Counted from the stretch's first letter, positions 1 through 6,562 are shown. The stretch is 18,070 nt of DNA from Chloroflexia bacterium (GCA_025924435.1 JAICIL010000056.1:1-18070); one strand, 5' to 3'. The notes: generated by a model from the sequence alone, not told the origin. Translations and numbers: made by a program.

Positions 1-150
1 GCGGCGGGCATCCGCGTCGTCAATGGCTGCGTCCTCGCCCACTGGGATGTCGCCGCGACCGGCATCCCCCGCTCCGAACTCTGGCATCATGCCTGCTATA
101 TCCACGGCCTGCGCGCCAAAAAGGTACGAGGACTGAGGACTGAGGACTGA
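1..150 (+). CDS. 3' end of an unidentified protein-coding gene (partial)
   Basis: Frame 1 is open from the window edge to a TGA at 148-150 and gives 49 residues. The first 41 (AAGIRVVNGCVLAHWD..., ...RSELWHHACYIHGLRAKK) have a protein-like composition and GC-rich third positions, so the frame is very likely real. I do not recognise the family from this fragment. The last eight residues (VRGLRTED) and the stop codon are encoded by a GAGGACT heptamer repeat at 128-151, so the natural C-terminus probably ended near the Lys-Lys before it and has been extended by the repeat. The gene shares a strand with the following AhpD operon but is separated from it by 175 bp that hold a separate promoter. 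Confidence 0.6.
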   Translation, partial: AAGIRVVNGCVLAHWDVAATGIPRSELWHHACYIHGLRAKKVRGLRTED

Positions 151-151
151 G
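128..151 (+). repeat. GAGGACT heptamer repeat, three perfect units
   Basis: Three exact GAGGACT units plus a trailing GAG. TGA occurs at 134, 141 and 148, which are three different reading frames, so the block closes every + frame. The third TGA is the stop of the partial gene. An A-run followed by GG (118-124) precedes it, as at several other copies in the window. Confidence 0.9.
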
Positions 152-205
152 CGAGCAATGTTGCCCGCGACAGCCCACTCATCCTCGCGCCCCGGCAACC
201 CCAGA

Positions 206-232
206 TGTCACATTGTGGCGCACTGTTTCGTC
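206..232 (+). promoter_or_regulatory. Predicted ECF41 sigma-factor promoter
   Basis: TGTCACA (206-212), then a 16-base spacer, then CGTC (229-232). As I recall the literature on ECF41 sigma factors, TGTCACA at -35 and CGTC at -10 with about 16 bases between is the conserved target promoter of this group. An ECF41 gene sits at 2445-3395 in the operon that starts downstream, which makes autoregulation likely. Transcription would begin near 238-242 and leave a leader of about 85 nt. A second TGTCACA at 320-326 has no CGTC at the correct distance. Confidence 0.8.
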
Positions 233-241
233 TCCTTTCCG

Positions 242-303
242 GAGCCTGCACGCGTAGGCTCATGAGACGAGGCAACCGCACGGGGAAAATCCCACTGCGG
301 TTG
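242..303 (+). promoter_or_regulatory. Two-hairpin 5' leader of the AhpD operon
   Basis: Stem 1 pairs GAGCCT (242-247) with AGGCTC (256-261). Stem 2 pairs CAACCGCA (273-280) with TGCGGTTG (296-303) and can add GGG/CCC inside. Both lie between the predicted ECF41 transcription start and the ribosome binding site (AAAAGGGG, 312-319). A further pair, TCGTCTC (228-234) with GAGACGA (264-270), would overlap the -10 element and could act only as DNA or in a longer transcript. No U-tract follows, so these are not classic terminators. The leader contains GGCAACC but not the rest of a SAM-I core. Confidence 0.5.
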
Positions 304-325
304 GCATATACAAAAGGGGTGTCAC

Positions 326-790
326 ATGGAACCACGAATCGGGTATGCCGATGTTGATCCGGGGGCAATCAAGGCGATGTATGGCCTTGAGAACCATGTG
401 CGGCACAGCGGGCTTGAGCCGTCCCTGCTCGAACTGGTCAAACTGCGTGCATCGCAGATCAATGGCTGCGCCTATTGCATAGACATGCACACCAAAGATG
501 CGCGGGCGCGCGGCGAGAGCGAGCAGCGGCTCTACGCGCTCGTGGCGTGGCGGGAGACGCCGTTCTACAGCGAGCGGGAGCGCGCCGCCCTGCTCTGGAC
601 GGAGGCGGTGACGCTCGTCGCGGAAGGGCACGTGCCGGACGAAATATACGAACAAGTCCGCCGCTCGTTCACGGAAGAAGAACTCGTGAACCTGACGATG
701 GCGGTCGTCGCGATCAACGGCTGGAATCGCCTCGCCATCGGTTTCCGGGCGGTTCCCGGTGGCTACGAACCCGCAGTGGCCGGGCAATGA
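326..790 (+). CDS. AhpD/carboxymuconolactone decarboxylase-like protein
   Basis: A 154-residue protein of the AhpD-like fold. The redox motif C48-x2-C51-x3-H55 (in NGCAYCIDMHTKDAR) is the AhpD-type CxxC plus His centre that supports thiol-based peroxide reduction in characterised members. It is preceded by the usual ELVKLRASQ helix and followed by an EREALLWTEAVT-like segment (here ERERAALLWTEAVTLVA). The ATG at 326 follows AAAAGGGG by six bases. The length is typical of the short CMD-domain proteins found beside ECF41 sigma factors, where carboxymuconolactone decarboxylases, oxidoreductases and epimerases recur. It is the first gene of a four-gene + strand operon with a predicted ECF41 promoter. 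The physiological substrate is unknown. A peroxide or organic-peroxide role is inferred from the family, not seen. Confidence 0.9.
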   Translation: MEPRIGYADVDPGAIKAMYGLENHVRHSGLEPSLLELVKLRASQINGCAYCIDMHTKDARARGESEQRLYALVAWRETPFYSERERAALLWTEAVTLVAEGHVPDEIYEQVRRSFTEEELVNLTMAVVAINGWNRLAIGFRAVPGGYEPAVAGQ

Positions 791-810
791 TCCCGACCGG
801 CGGAACGCGC

Positions 811-838
811 CGTGCATCCGCGATGGGAACGATGCACG
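811..838 (+). other. Intercistronic hairpin between ahpD-like and nuoB genes
   Basis: CGTGCATC (811-818) and GATGCACG (831-838) form a perfect 8-bp stem with a 12-base loop, centred in the 71-bp gap between the AhpD-like stop and the NuoB start. There is no T-tract, so it is not a standard terminator. It could be an mRNA processing or stabilising hairpin, or an operator. Confidence 0.5.
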
Positions 839-861
839 ACTGTTGAGAGGGGCAGAGCGCC

Positions 862-1398
862 ATGGGCATCGAGAACACCTACGATAAGAACGCCATCATC
901 ACCAGCCTCGACTTCATGGTCAACTGGGCGCGCCGCTCGTCGCTCTGGCCGATGCAGTTCGGCCTCGCTTGCTGCGGCATCGAGATGATCTCCGCCTCGA
1001 TGCCCCGCTTCGACATCTCGGAGCGCTTCGGCATGCTCTATCGCTCCTCCCCCCGGCAGGCCGACCTGATGATCGTCGCGGGCACGCTGACCAAGAAGAT
1101 GGCCCCGGTGTTGCGCACGCTCTACGACCAGATGCCCGACCCGAAGTGGGTACTCTCGATGGGGTCGTGCGCCAACGTCGGCGGGCCGTTCGACACGTAC
1201 GCCGTCGTGCAGGGGGTGGACGCGGTCGTGCCGGTGGATGTCTATGTGCCGGGGTGCCCGCCGACGCCGGAGGCGCTGGCCTACGGCATCCTGACGCTGC
1301 AAAACAAGATCATCAAGAACGAAACGCTCGCCAGGAAGCCGCGGCGTCGCCATGATGCGGCGCGAGCGGTCGGGATGGTCGCGACGCCCGCCCCGTAA
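862..1398 (+). CDS. nuoB: Orphan NADH-quinone oxidoreductase subunit B (N2-cluster protein)
   Basis: A 178-residue NuoB-family protein. In complex I this subunit binds the terminal [4Fe-4S] cluster N2 next to the quinone site. The four ligands are present: C37-C38 (in [10 protein letters not shown]), C103 (in MGSCANVGG) and C132 (in [12 protein letters not shown]). The [13 protein letters not shown] segment (63-75) is also conserved. GAGAGGGGCAGAGCGCC precedes the ATG. None of the usual partners (nuoA, C, D and so on) is in the window. Instead the gene lies between an AhpD-like gene and an SDR gene in an ECF41 operon. Residues after about 157 ([12 protein letters not shown]...) form a basic tail unlike typical NuoB. 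It could serve a second complex I encoded elsewhere, a hydrogenase-like enzyme, or a stand-alone electron carrier. Identity is secure; role is open. Confidence 0.93.
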   Translation: MGIENTYDKNAIITSLDFMVNWARRSSLWPMQFGLACCGIEMISASMPRFDISERFGMLYRSSPRQADLMIVAGTLTKKMAPVLRTLYDQMPDPKWVLSMGSCANVGGPFDTYAVVQGVDAVVPVDVYVPGCPPTPEALAYGILTLQNKIIKNETLARKPRRRHDAARAVGMVATPAP

Positions 1399-1441
1399 GA
1401 AGGGGTCGCGAAAGAACACGAATATCAGGAGGGACAGGACG

Positions 1442-2419
1442 ATGAACATCTTTGTGACCGGGGCAACCGGCGTGCTTGGGCGCGCGACCGTGCCGCTGCT
1501 CGTCGCCGCAGGGCATCGGGTGGACGGGCTTGCGCGCTCGCCAGAGAATGACGCTGTGCTCCGTCGCCTCGGCGCGACACCGGTGCGGGCCGACCTCTTC
1601 GATACCGACGCGCTCCGGGAGGCAATGACGGGACATGATGCCGTCCTCCATCTCGCCACGCGGATTCCCCCGACGAGCAAGGCCGGGCGCCGGTCGGCAT
1701 GGCGCGAGAACGATCGCATCCGGCGCGAGGGGACCGACAATCTCGTCGAGGCAGCCCGCGCGACCGGCGTCGGCGCAGTCGTCTACCCGAGCATCGCGTA
1801 CGTCTATCCGGGCAGCGGCGACCGCTGGATTGATGCCGAGACGACCCCGGCGGAACCCCATACGCTGCTGCAATCCACGCTCGACGCGGAAGCGGCGGTC
1901 GCGCGGTTCGCGGGGGATGACCGCCGGGGGATCGCCCTGCGCCTGGGGACGCTCTACGGGCCGGAATCACCGGCGGCGGTGGAACTGCTCCGCTACGCGC
2001 GCCGGGGGATCGCGGCCTTCCCCGGCCCGGACGACGCCTACCTGCCGATGATCTGGGTGCAGGATGCCGCCGCCGCCCTGGTCGCGGCGCTGGCACACGC
2101 GCCCTCCGGGGTCTACGATGTCGTGGACGACGACCCGCTCACGCGCGGCGAACTCTTCGCCGCGATGGCGCGGAGCGTCGGACGGCCCCGGTTGCATCGC
2201 CTGCCCGGCGTGCTCATCCGGCTGCTCGCCGGGGTCGCGGCGGACCTGCTGAGCCGCAGCCAGCGCGTCTCGAATCGCCGTTTCAGGGCGATTACCGACT
2301 GGTCGCCATCGGTGCCGAACGCGCGCGTCGGATGGGCACGGATCGCCGATACGGGGCGCGAAAGCGGAACGCTCGGAGCGCCCATGGGCGCTCGACAATC
2401 CCGACCGACGCCGAGATGA
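1442..2419 (+). CDS. NAD(P)-binding SDR/epimerase-family protein with degenerate active site
   Basis: 325 residues, extended-SDR (NAD-dependent epimerase/dehydratase) type. The nucleotide-binding G7-x2-G10-x2-G13 motif is intact in VTGATGVLGR. DLFD (51-54) and the HLATRIPP segment (70-77) fit the family. The ATG at 1442 was chosen over an upstream in-frame ATG at 1352 because AGGAGGG (1427-1433) sits eight bases before it and the Rossmann strand then begins at residue 3. At the position of the catalytic Tyr-x3-Lys, judged from the conserved downstream AE (149-150), the protein has L142 and T146. It may therefore be an atypical SDR that binds cofactor or acts structurally. It follows nuoB by 43 bp and precedes the sigma gene by 25 bp. 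Epimerase-like proteins are common ECF41 neighbours. Atypical SDRs also occur as complex I accessory subunits in eukaryotes, which may be coincidence. Confidence 0.85.
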   Translation: MNIFVTGATGVLGRATVPLLVAAGHRVDGLARSPENDAVLRRLGATPVRADLFDTDALREAMTGHDAVLHLATRIPPTSKAGRRSAWRENDRIRREGTDNLVEAARATGVGAVVYPSIAYVYPGSGDRWIDAETTPAEPHTLLQSTLDAEAAVARFAGDDRRGIALRLGTLYGPESPAAVELLRYARRGIAAFPGPDDAYLPMIWVQDAAAALVAALAHAPSGVYDVVDDDPLTRGELFAAMARSVGRPRLHRLPGVLIRLLAGVAADLLSRSQRVSNRRFRAITDWSPSVPNARVGWARIADTGRESGTLGAPMGARQSRPTPR

Positions 2420-2444
2420 GTGACTCGGCGGGGAAGCGAGAGAG

Positions 2445-3395
2445 ATGCAACACCAAGTCTCCCACGCACGTACGACGCATGACGGTGGCTCCGGACACCG
2501 GCCCGGCGATGAAGGGGAAGTCTTCGCTGCGTACCGCCCGCTGCTCTTCTCCATTGCGTACCGGATGCTCGGCAGCGCGATGGATGCGGAGGATGTCGTG
2601 CAGGAGGCATTCCTCCGCTGGCAGCAGCGCGACCCCGCCGCGGTCGCCTCGCCCAAGTCCTATCTGACGACCGTGGTGACGCATCTCGCCATTGACGCGC
2701 TGCGTTCCGCGCGCGTGCGCCGCGAGGAGTATATCGGCCAGTGGCTCCCCGAACCGCTCGTCGCGGACGAGCGCGCGGTGGACGCCGATCCGGTCGCGCT
2801 CGCCGAATCGCTCTCCCTGGCATTCATGACGCTCCTGGAACGGCTGACGCCGATCGAGCGGGCCGTGTTTCTCCTGCACGATGTTTTCGCCTATCCGTTC
2901 GACGAGATCGCGCGGATCGTGGGCAAAACGAGCGCGAACTGCCGCCAGATCGCGCTGCGCGCCCGGCGCCACCTCGGCGCGCGGCGTCCGCGCTTCGTCT
3001 CCCACCGGGAGGAGCAGGAGCGGCTGACCGAGCAGTTCATGCGGGCCTGCACCAGCGGGGATTTGACGGCGTTGCTCGCGCTGCTGGCGGACGATGTGAC
3101 CGTCTATTCGGATGGCGGCGGCAAAGCGGCCGCCATCCGCCGCCCGCTCTCCGGCGCCGATCGCGTCGGGCGGTTCTTCATCGGCATCGCCGCGAAAGCT
3201 CCCCCGACCTTCGCCTTCCGCGTCGCCACGATCAACGGACAACCGTCGCTCGTCGGCGAGTTGGACGGACGCCCGTTCGGGGTCTATGCGCTCGAAACGG
3301 CGGATGAGCGGATTCGCGCGATCCGCGTCGTCCTCAATCCGGACAAGTTGCACGGCCTCGAAAGGACTGACGAAGGACCGAGGGCTGAGGACTGA
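2445..3395 (+). CDS. ECF41-group RNA polymerase sigma factor with SnoaL-like C-terminal domain
   Basis: 316 residues. Region 2 spans about 26-95 (LFSIAYRMLGSAMDAEDVVQ, then RSARVRREEY). Region 4 spans about 120-180 (LTPIERAVFLLHDVF, DEIARIVGKT). An extra domain of about 115 residues with a SnoaL/NTF2-like fold follows. The ECF41 marks are all present: WLPEP at 100-104 in the linker, DGGGK at 223-227 and NPDKL at 298-302. In this group the fused C-terminal domain replaces an anti-sigma factor and controls activity. The ATG at 2445 follows a GGGGAAG/GAGAGAG purine stretch. The gene ends the operon that starts with the AhpD-like gene, whose upstream TGTCACA-N16-CGTC element is its expected target. 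The last residues after NPDKL (GLERTDEGPRAED) and the TGA come from a GAGGACT repeat. Confidence 0.93.
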   Translation: MQHQVSHARTTHDGGSGHRPGDEGEVFAAYRPLLFSIAYRMLGSAMDAEDVVQEAFLRWQQRDPAAVASPKSYLTTVVTHLAIDALRSARVRREEYIGQWLPEPLVADERAVDADPVALAESLSLAFMTLLERLTPIERAVFLLHDVFAYPFDEIARIVGKTSANCRQIALRARRHLGARRPRFVSHREEQERLTEQFMRACTSGDLTALLALLADDVTVYSDGGGKAAAIRRPLSGADRVGRFFIGIAAKAPPTFAFRVATINGQPSLVGELDGRPFGVYALETADERIRAIRVVLNPDKLHGLERTDEGPRAED

Positions 3396-3396
3396 G
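3363..3396 (+). repeat. GAGGACT heptamer repeat, degenerate, forming the sigma gene 3' end
   Basis: AGGACTGA, then AAGGACCGAGGGCTGAGG and ACTGAG, i.e. diverged GAGGACT units. It encodes the final residues RTDEGPRAED and the TGA stop of the sigma factor. Preceded by GAAAGG. It is an inverted partner of the copy at 3499-3528. Confidence 0.85.
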
Positions 3397-3490
3397 TGGT
3401 GATTGCATCGCTTCCCCGGCCCGTCAATGTTGCGTGGTACACTTCATTATGACAGAAAGGCACGGGCAGCGACGGAAAGCGGGTGGCGGG

Positions 3491-4696
3491 ATGGAAAACT
3501 CAGTCCTCAATCCTCAGTCCTCAGTCCTTTCCTATCTCCGCACGCCCGAAACCGCGCCGTACACCGACCGGCGGTATGCGCCGCCCCGCGCGAGCGACGA
3601 CCCGCGCCCCGCCTTCGCGCACGACCGCGACCGGATCATCCACGCGGACGCCTTCCGCCGCCTGCAACACAAGACGCAGGTGATGGTCGTTTCGGAGGGG
3701 GACTTCTTCCGCACGCGCCTGACGCACACGCTGGAGACGGCGCAGATTGGTCGCGCCATCGCGACGCTGCTGGACCTCTCGGAACCGCTCACGGAGGCAA
3801 TCTGCCTCGGGCACGACCTCGGCCACACGCCGTTCGGCCACACGGGCGAGACGGCCCTCAATGCCCTGCTCGCCGATCAGGGCGGCTGGGATTCCAACTT
3901 CCATTCGCTCGTCGTCGTCGAGGAGATCGAGGTCAATTACGCCGACTATCCCGGCCTCGACCTGACCTGGGCCTGCCGCGAGGGGATCGCCCGCCACCAG
4001 ACGCCCTTCGACCTCCCCGTCACATCGGGCGAGTACGTCCGCACCGCCCAGCCCTCGCTCGAAGCGCAGGTCTGCAACCTCGCGGACGTGATCGCCTACG
4101 CGACGCACGACGTGCAGGACGCGATCGAATCGCGCATGCTCGCGCTCGCGCATCTCCAGGCGTGGGCGGAGGCGAACGACTGCCGCGTCTGGCTGACGAG
4201 CGCGGAGACGGCGCGGCGCGAGGTGCCGGATATTCAGGGGCGCGAGGCGCTCTTCGTGCGGCGCATCCGGCGGCACATGATTAACGCGCTGATCGGCGAC
4301 GTGCGGCGGACCTCGCTCGGCCGCGTCGCGGAATGGGGGATCGAAACGCTCGACGACGCCCGCGACGCCCGCGCCCCGATCATCGGCTTCGGCGCGGAGT
4401 CGGAGCGCGATGTCCAGCAGTTGATCGCGTTCCTCTTGGAGAATGTCTATCGCGGGCCGGTGATCGCGCGGCAGGCGTACAAGGCGCGGTACATCGTGGA
4501 GCAACTCTTCGTCGCCCTCAGCCAGCACCGCCGCCTCCTGCCGCAGCGGTGGCGGGCGATGATCGCGACCGGCCCGGACCTCTCGCACGAGCGCGTCGTC
4601 GCCTACTATCTCGCCTCGCTCACCGACCGGGGCGCGATTGACCTCTACAACGAACTCTTCCTGCCCAGCGAGCGCTCCCTCGGCCACCACATCTGA
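3491..4696 (+). CDS. dgt: Deoxyguanosinetriphosphate triphosphohydrolase-like HD protein
   Basis: 401 residues from the ATG at 3491. The family removes triphosphate from dNTPs (dGTP in the type enzyme) and influences dNTP pools. The HD-domain metal ligands are visible: H79 in RTRLTHTLE, H108-D109 in CLGHDLGHTPFGHTGE and D199 in CNLADVIAY. DRDRIIHADAFRRLQHKTQV (45-64) is the hallmark N-terminal segment. In-frame ATGs at 3434 and 3449 lack good ribosome sites, whereas GGGTGGCGGG precedes 3491. Residues 3-14 (NSVLNPQSSVLS) are encoded by an inverted GAGGACT repeat, so the native N-terminus probably began at or after it. Dgt-like proteins of this subtype often have unknown nucleotide preference. 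The gene converges on the DUF362 gene with a 31-bp gap. Confidence 0.9.
   Translation: MENSVLNPQSSVLSYLRTPETAPYTDRRYAPPRASDDPRPAFAHDRDRIIHADAFRRLQHKTQVMVVSEGDFFRTRLTHTLETAQIGRAIATLLDLSEPLTEAICLGHDLGHTPFGHTGETALNALLADQGGWDSNFHSLVVVEEIEVNYADYPGLDLTWACREGIARHQTPFDLPVTSGEYVRTAQPSLEAQVCNLADVIAYATHDVQDAIESRMLALAHLQAWAEANDCRVWLTSAETARREVPDIQGREALFVRRIRRHMINALIGDVRRTSLGRVAEWGIETLDDARDARAPIIGFGAESERDVQQLIAFLLENVYRGPVIARQAYKARYIVEQLFVALSQHRRLLPQRWRAMIATGPDLSHERVVAYYLASLTDRGAIDLYNELFLPSERSLGHHI
3499..3528 (-). repeat. GAGGACT heptamer repeat, inverted copy in the dGTPase N-terminus
   Basis: On the + strand CTCAGTCCTC then AATCCTC, AGTCCTC and AGTCCT, followed by TTCC. It is read in the open orientation as NSVLNPQSSVLS within the dGTPase gene. 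With small indels it is the reverse complement of 3360-3396, including the AAAGG edge, so the two copies bracket about 100 bp containing the dGTPase start. Confidence 0.85.
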
Positions 4697-4702
4697 AGTG
4701 CC

Positions 4703-4715
4703 GAGGACTGAGGAC
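4703..4715 (+). repeat. Short GAGGACT repeat in a convergent gap
   Basis: GAGGACTGAGGAC, just under two units, begins six bases after the dGTPase TGA and ends 12 bases before the DUF362 stop. It shares the orientation of the other copies relative to the gene it follows. Confidence 0.75.
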
Positions 4716-4727
4716 GCTGCCCACTCG

Positions 4728-5936
4728 CTACGGGAGGAAGGCGGGGCCGTGGGCGATGGGGGCGTAGAGCGCGAGATGCTCGCGCTCTTCCGCCAATGGC
4801 GCGACCTGCTTGAGGAAGATGCCGCCGGTGTGGCCCGTCCGTTCGGCGTCGCCGCCGCGCGGCCCGAAAGAGTCCATCGTCGGGTGCGACGCGATCACCG
4901 CGCCGCCGGAGAGCGCGACGAACCGCCCGCCGTACTCCGCCACCAGATCATCGCGCCGCGACTCATAGACGAGCGCCTGCTGCGCGACCTCGCGGCGGAT
5001 GCGGTCCATCCCCTCCGACCGCGCGCGATCCACGGTGTACAGTTTCTGTACACGTTCGATCCCGTCCCCGACGACGGCAATTGCCCCCGCCTCGTTCGGC
5101 CCCAGCCCCGCCGCGCGGGCGAGATTGAGCGGGTTCGAGTCGAAGTAGAAGGGCCAGTCGCCATAATCCGCCGTCGGGTCCATGCCCTGCACGCGCATCG
5201 CCGTCGCGTCGGTGGCGACGGTGTTCGTGCCGAGGATGATCGTGTCCATCCGGATCGGCGCACCGTGCCACTCGCGATCCACCTGGCCGACGAGGCCGTC
5301 AATGACGCAGAGGACGGGCGGATTGAGCAGGCCGCAGTCCACGATGGCGCGCGGCAGGCGGATCGGCGCGTGGAGGTAGCGGCGCGGCGATCCGTACTGG
5401 CGCGTCGGCAGGAGGCCGAAGAGATTTTTCAGCGTCCCCGTGCTGCCCGTCGAGACGTGCGCCTTCAGTTTCGCGCACGAGACGATGGCGTCCGCCCGCG
5501 CGTACGCCTCCGCCATCCAGTAGTGCGTATGCAGGACGCCGCCCGTCGGCACCGGCAACTCGACGTACGGGCCGTCCTTGAGGTCCACGGGCCGCACATC
5601 GTAGGGCGCGAGCGCCGCCGCGTAGCCGAGTTCGTCCCAGAGCCGGTAGGCGCTGTATCCCGTCGTCGCGTCGCCGATCAGCAGGTCGCCGTCGTGGAAC
5701 TGCCGGATCAGGGCGACCGTCGCGCGGATCACGCCGACATCGGAGAGCGCGACATGCCGCCCGAGATAGGTGCGCAGGTCGTCCGTGCCCATGTTCGCCT
5801 TGATGAGGATCGTTTTCTTGTTGGACAGCCCCCGCCGCACGCCCTCGCCGACCAAGTCCGCCGCACGAAAGAGCGTCGTTTGCACGTCGTCGTCGCTCGC
5901 CGTGGCGGGGCAGTGCATCACCGCGACTCGTTCCAT
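4728..5936 (-). CDS. DUF362 domain-containing protein
   Basis: 402 residues from the ATG at 5936. A GTG one codon upstream is an alternative; GGAAAGGGG lies about 10 bases before the ATG. The DUF362 signature is clear: SCAKLKAH (153-160), then TLKNLFGLLP (168-177), VIDGLVGQVD (211-220), and the NTVATDATAMRVQGMDP block (238-254) that precedes the C-terminal part. The family's biochemical function is unsettled. Some members carry ferredoxin-type cysteine clusters, but this one has no CxxCxxC motif. No signal peptide or membrane segment is evident, so it is probably cytoplasmic. It is divergent from hicBA and convergent with the dGTPase gene, and has no obvious functional partner nearby. Confidence 0.88.
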   Translation of the reverse strand: MERVAVMHCPATASDDDVQTTLFRAADLVGEGVRRGLSNKKTILIKANMGTDDLRTYLGRHVALSDVGVIRATVALIRQFHDGDLLIGDATTGYSAYRLWDELGYAAALAPYDVRPVDLKDGPYVELPVPTGGVLHTHYWMAEAYARADAIVSCAKLKAHVSTGSTGTLKNLFGLLPTRQYGSPRRYLHAPIRLPRAIVDCGLLNPPVLCVIDGLVGQVDREWHGAPIRMDTIILGTNTVATDATAMRVQGMDPTADYGDWPFYFDSNPLNLARAAGLGPNEAGAIAVVGDGIERVQKLYTVDRARSEGMDRIRREVAQQALVYESRRDDLVAEYGGRFVALSGGAVIASHPTMDSFGPRGGDAERTGHTGGIFLKQVAPLAEEREHLALYAPIAHGPAFLP

Positions 5937-5976
5937 CACACAGGCCCCTTTCCTCTCACGCCGATTGTTTTCCGCA

Positions 5977-6015
5977 TGGTATCATGGATACATCGTCGTT
6001 TGTGCGGTACCACAA
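5977..6015 (+). promoter_or_regulatory. Candidate hicBA promoter and operator
   Basis: TG-G-TATCAT (5977-5985) resembles an extended -10 promoter. Fourteen bases further on, TTGTG (6000-6004) and CACAA (6011-6015) form an inverted repeat around CGGTAC, directly before the hicB start region. HicB antitoxins commonly repress their own operon by binding such inverted repeats. No convincing -35 box was seen, which is tolerable for an extended -10 promoter. Confidence 0.4.
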
Positions 6016-6032
6016 TGCGGGAGGGAGAGACG

Positions 6033-6308
6033 GTGGCACTGCTGATGGTCGAGTATATCGAGGCGGCGCTCGGTCATGCCCGCTTCGAGACAATCCCCGA
6101 AGACGGCACCATCTTCGGCACGATTCCTGAGTTCCCCGGCGTATGGGCGAACGCGGAGACCGTTGAGGCATGCCGAGAGGAGTTGGCCGAAGTCCTCGAA
6201 GGCTGGCTGCTCTTGGGCATCGCGAACCACGACCACCTGCCGGTACTCGATGGCATTGATCTGAATGTGAAGCGCGCGACAGGCGCCGCTGTCGCGAACG
6301 TGGCATAG
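6033..6308 (+). CDS. hicB: HicB-family antitoxin
   Basis: 91 residues. The fold marker is YIEAALGHARFETIPEDGTIFGTIPEF with PGVWANAETVEACREELAEVLEGW, the partial RNase-H-like domain of HicB antitoxins. The GTG at 6033 is preferred because GAGGGAG (6021-6027) lies five bases upstream. ATGs at 6015 and 6045 are alternatives, and 6015 would place the Shine-Dalgarno inside the gene. The C-terminal part (LPVLDGIDLNVKRATGAAVANVA) is short and holds no obvious DNA-binding motif, so autoregulation may rely on the toxin-antitoxin complex or another surface. The stop TAG shares its G with the GTG start of hicA, indicating translational coupling. Antitoxin-first order is frequent among hicBA pairs. Confidence 0.87.
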   Translation: MALLMVEYIEAALGHARFETIPEDGTIFGTIPEFPGVWANAETVEACREELAEVLEGWLLLGIANHDHLPVLDGIDLNVKRATGAAVANVA

Positions 6309-6529
6309 TGCCACCGATTGGCCCGATCAAGCGAACGGACTTGATCCGCGCGATGCGTAGTCTCGACTTCACCGGACCGCATGAAGGTGGCAAGCATCAA
6401 TATATGGAACGATCGGACGGGCATCGCGTTCGCATCCCAAATCCCCATCGCGGGGAGATTGGAACGGGACTCCTGATGCTTATTCTTCGCGAAGCGGGTA
6501 TCGCTCGCGAGCGGTGGGAACGGCAGTAG
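6308..6529 (+). CDS. hicA: HicA-family mRNA interferase toxin
   Basis: 73 residues from a GTG that overlaps the hicB stop by one base (TAGTG). It matches the small dsRBD-like HicA fold. A KRTDLIRAMRSLDF N-terminal helix leads to the active-site His (H30 in HEGGKHQYMERSDG). RVRIPNPHRGEIGTGLLMLILREAGI, the usual strand-helix end, follows. HicA toxins cleave mRNA and arrest growth until neutralised by HicB. The catalytic His and the full domain are present, so the toxin looks intact. The pair lies 33 bp upstream of citrate synthase on the same strand, so read-through into that gene is possible. Confidence 0.88.
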   Translation: MPPIGPIKRTDLIRAMRSLDFTGPHEGGKHQYMERSDGHRVRIPNPHRGEIGTGLLMLILREAGIARERWERQ

Positions 6530-6562
6530 ACGCATCCGTGGTATCAACGAAAGGAAGACTCC

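Noticed and set aside
128..151. CRISPR-like repeats for the heptamer blocks
   Set aside because: Units are 7 bp with no spacers of uniform length and no cas genes nearby.
242..303. SAM-I-type riboswitch suggested by GGCAACC in the leader
   Set aside because: The surrounding conserved core and P1 helix of SAM-I are missing; only the short GGCAACC is shared.
320..326. Second TGTCACA overlapping the AhpD-like start codon, as another ECF41 promoter
   Set aside because: The bases 16 positions downstream are not CGTC, and it would start transcription inside the gene.
4638..5939. Long + strand open frame running through the DUF362 gene into hicB
   Set aside because: Its sequence is rich in Arg/Ala/His with no family pattern; it is the GC-driven shadow of the - strand DUF362 gene, and only its last 91 codons are real (hicB).
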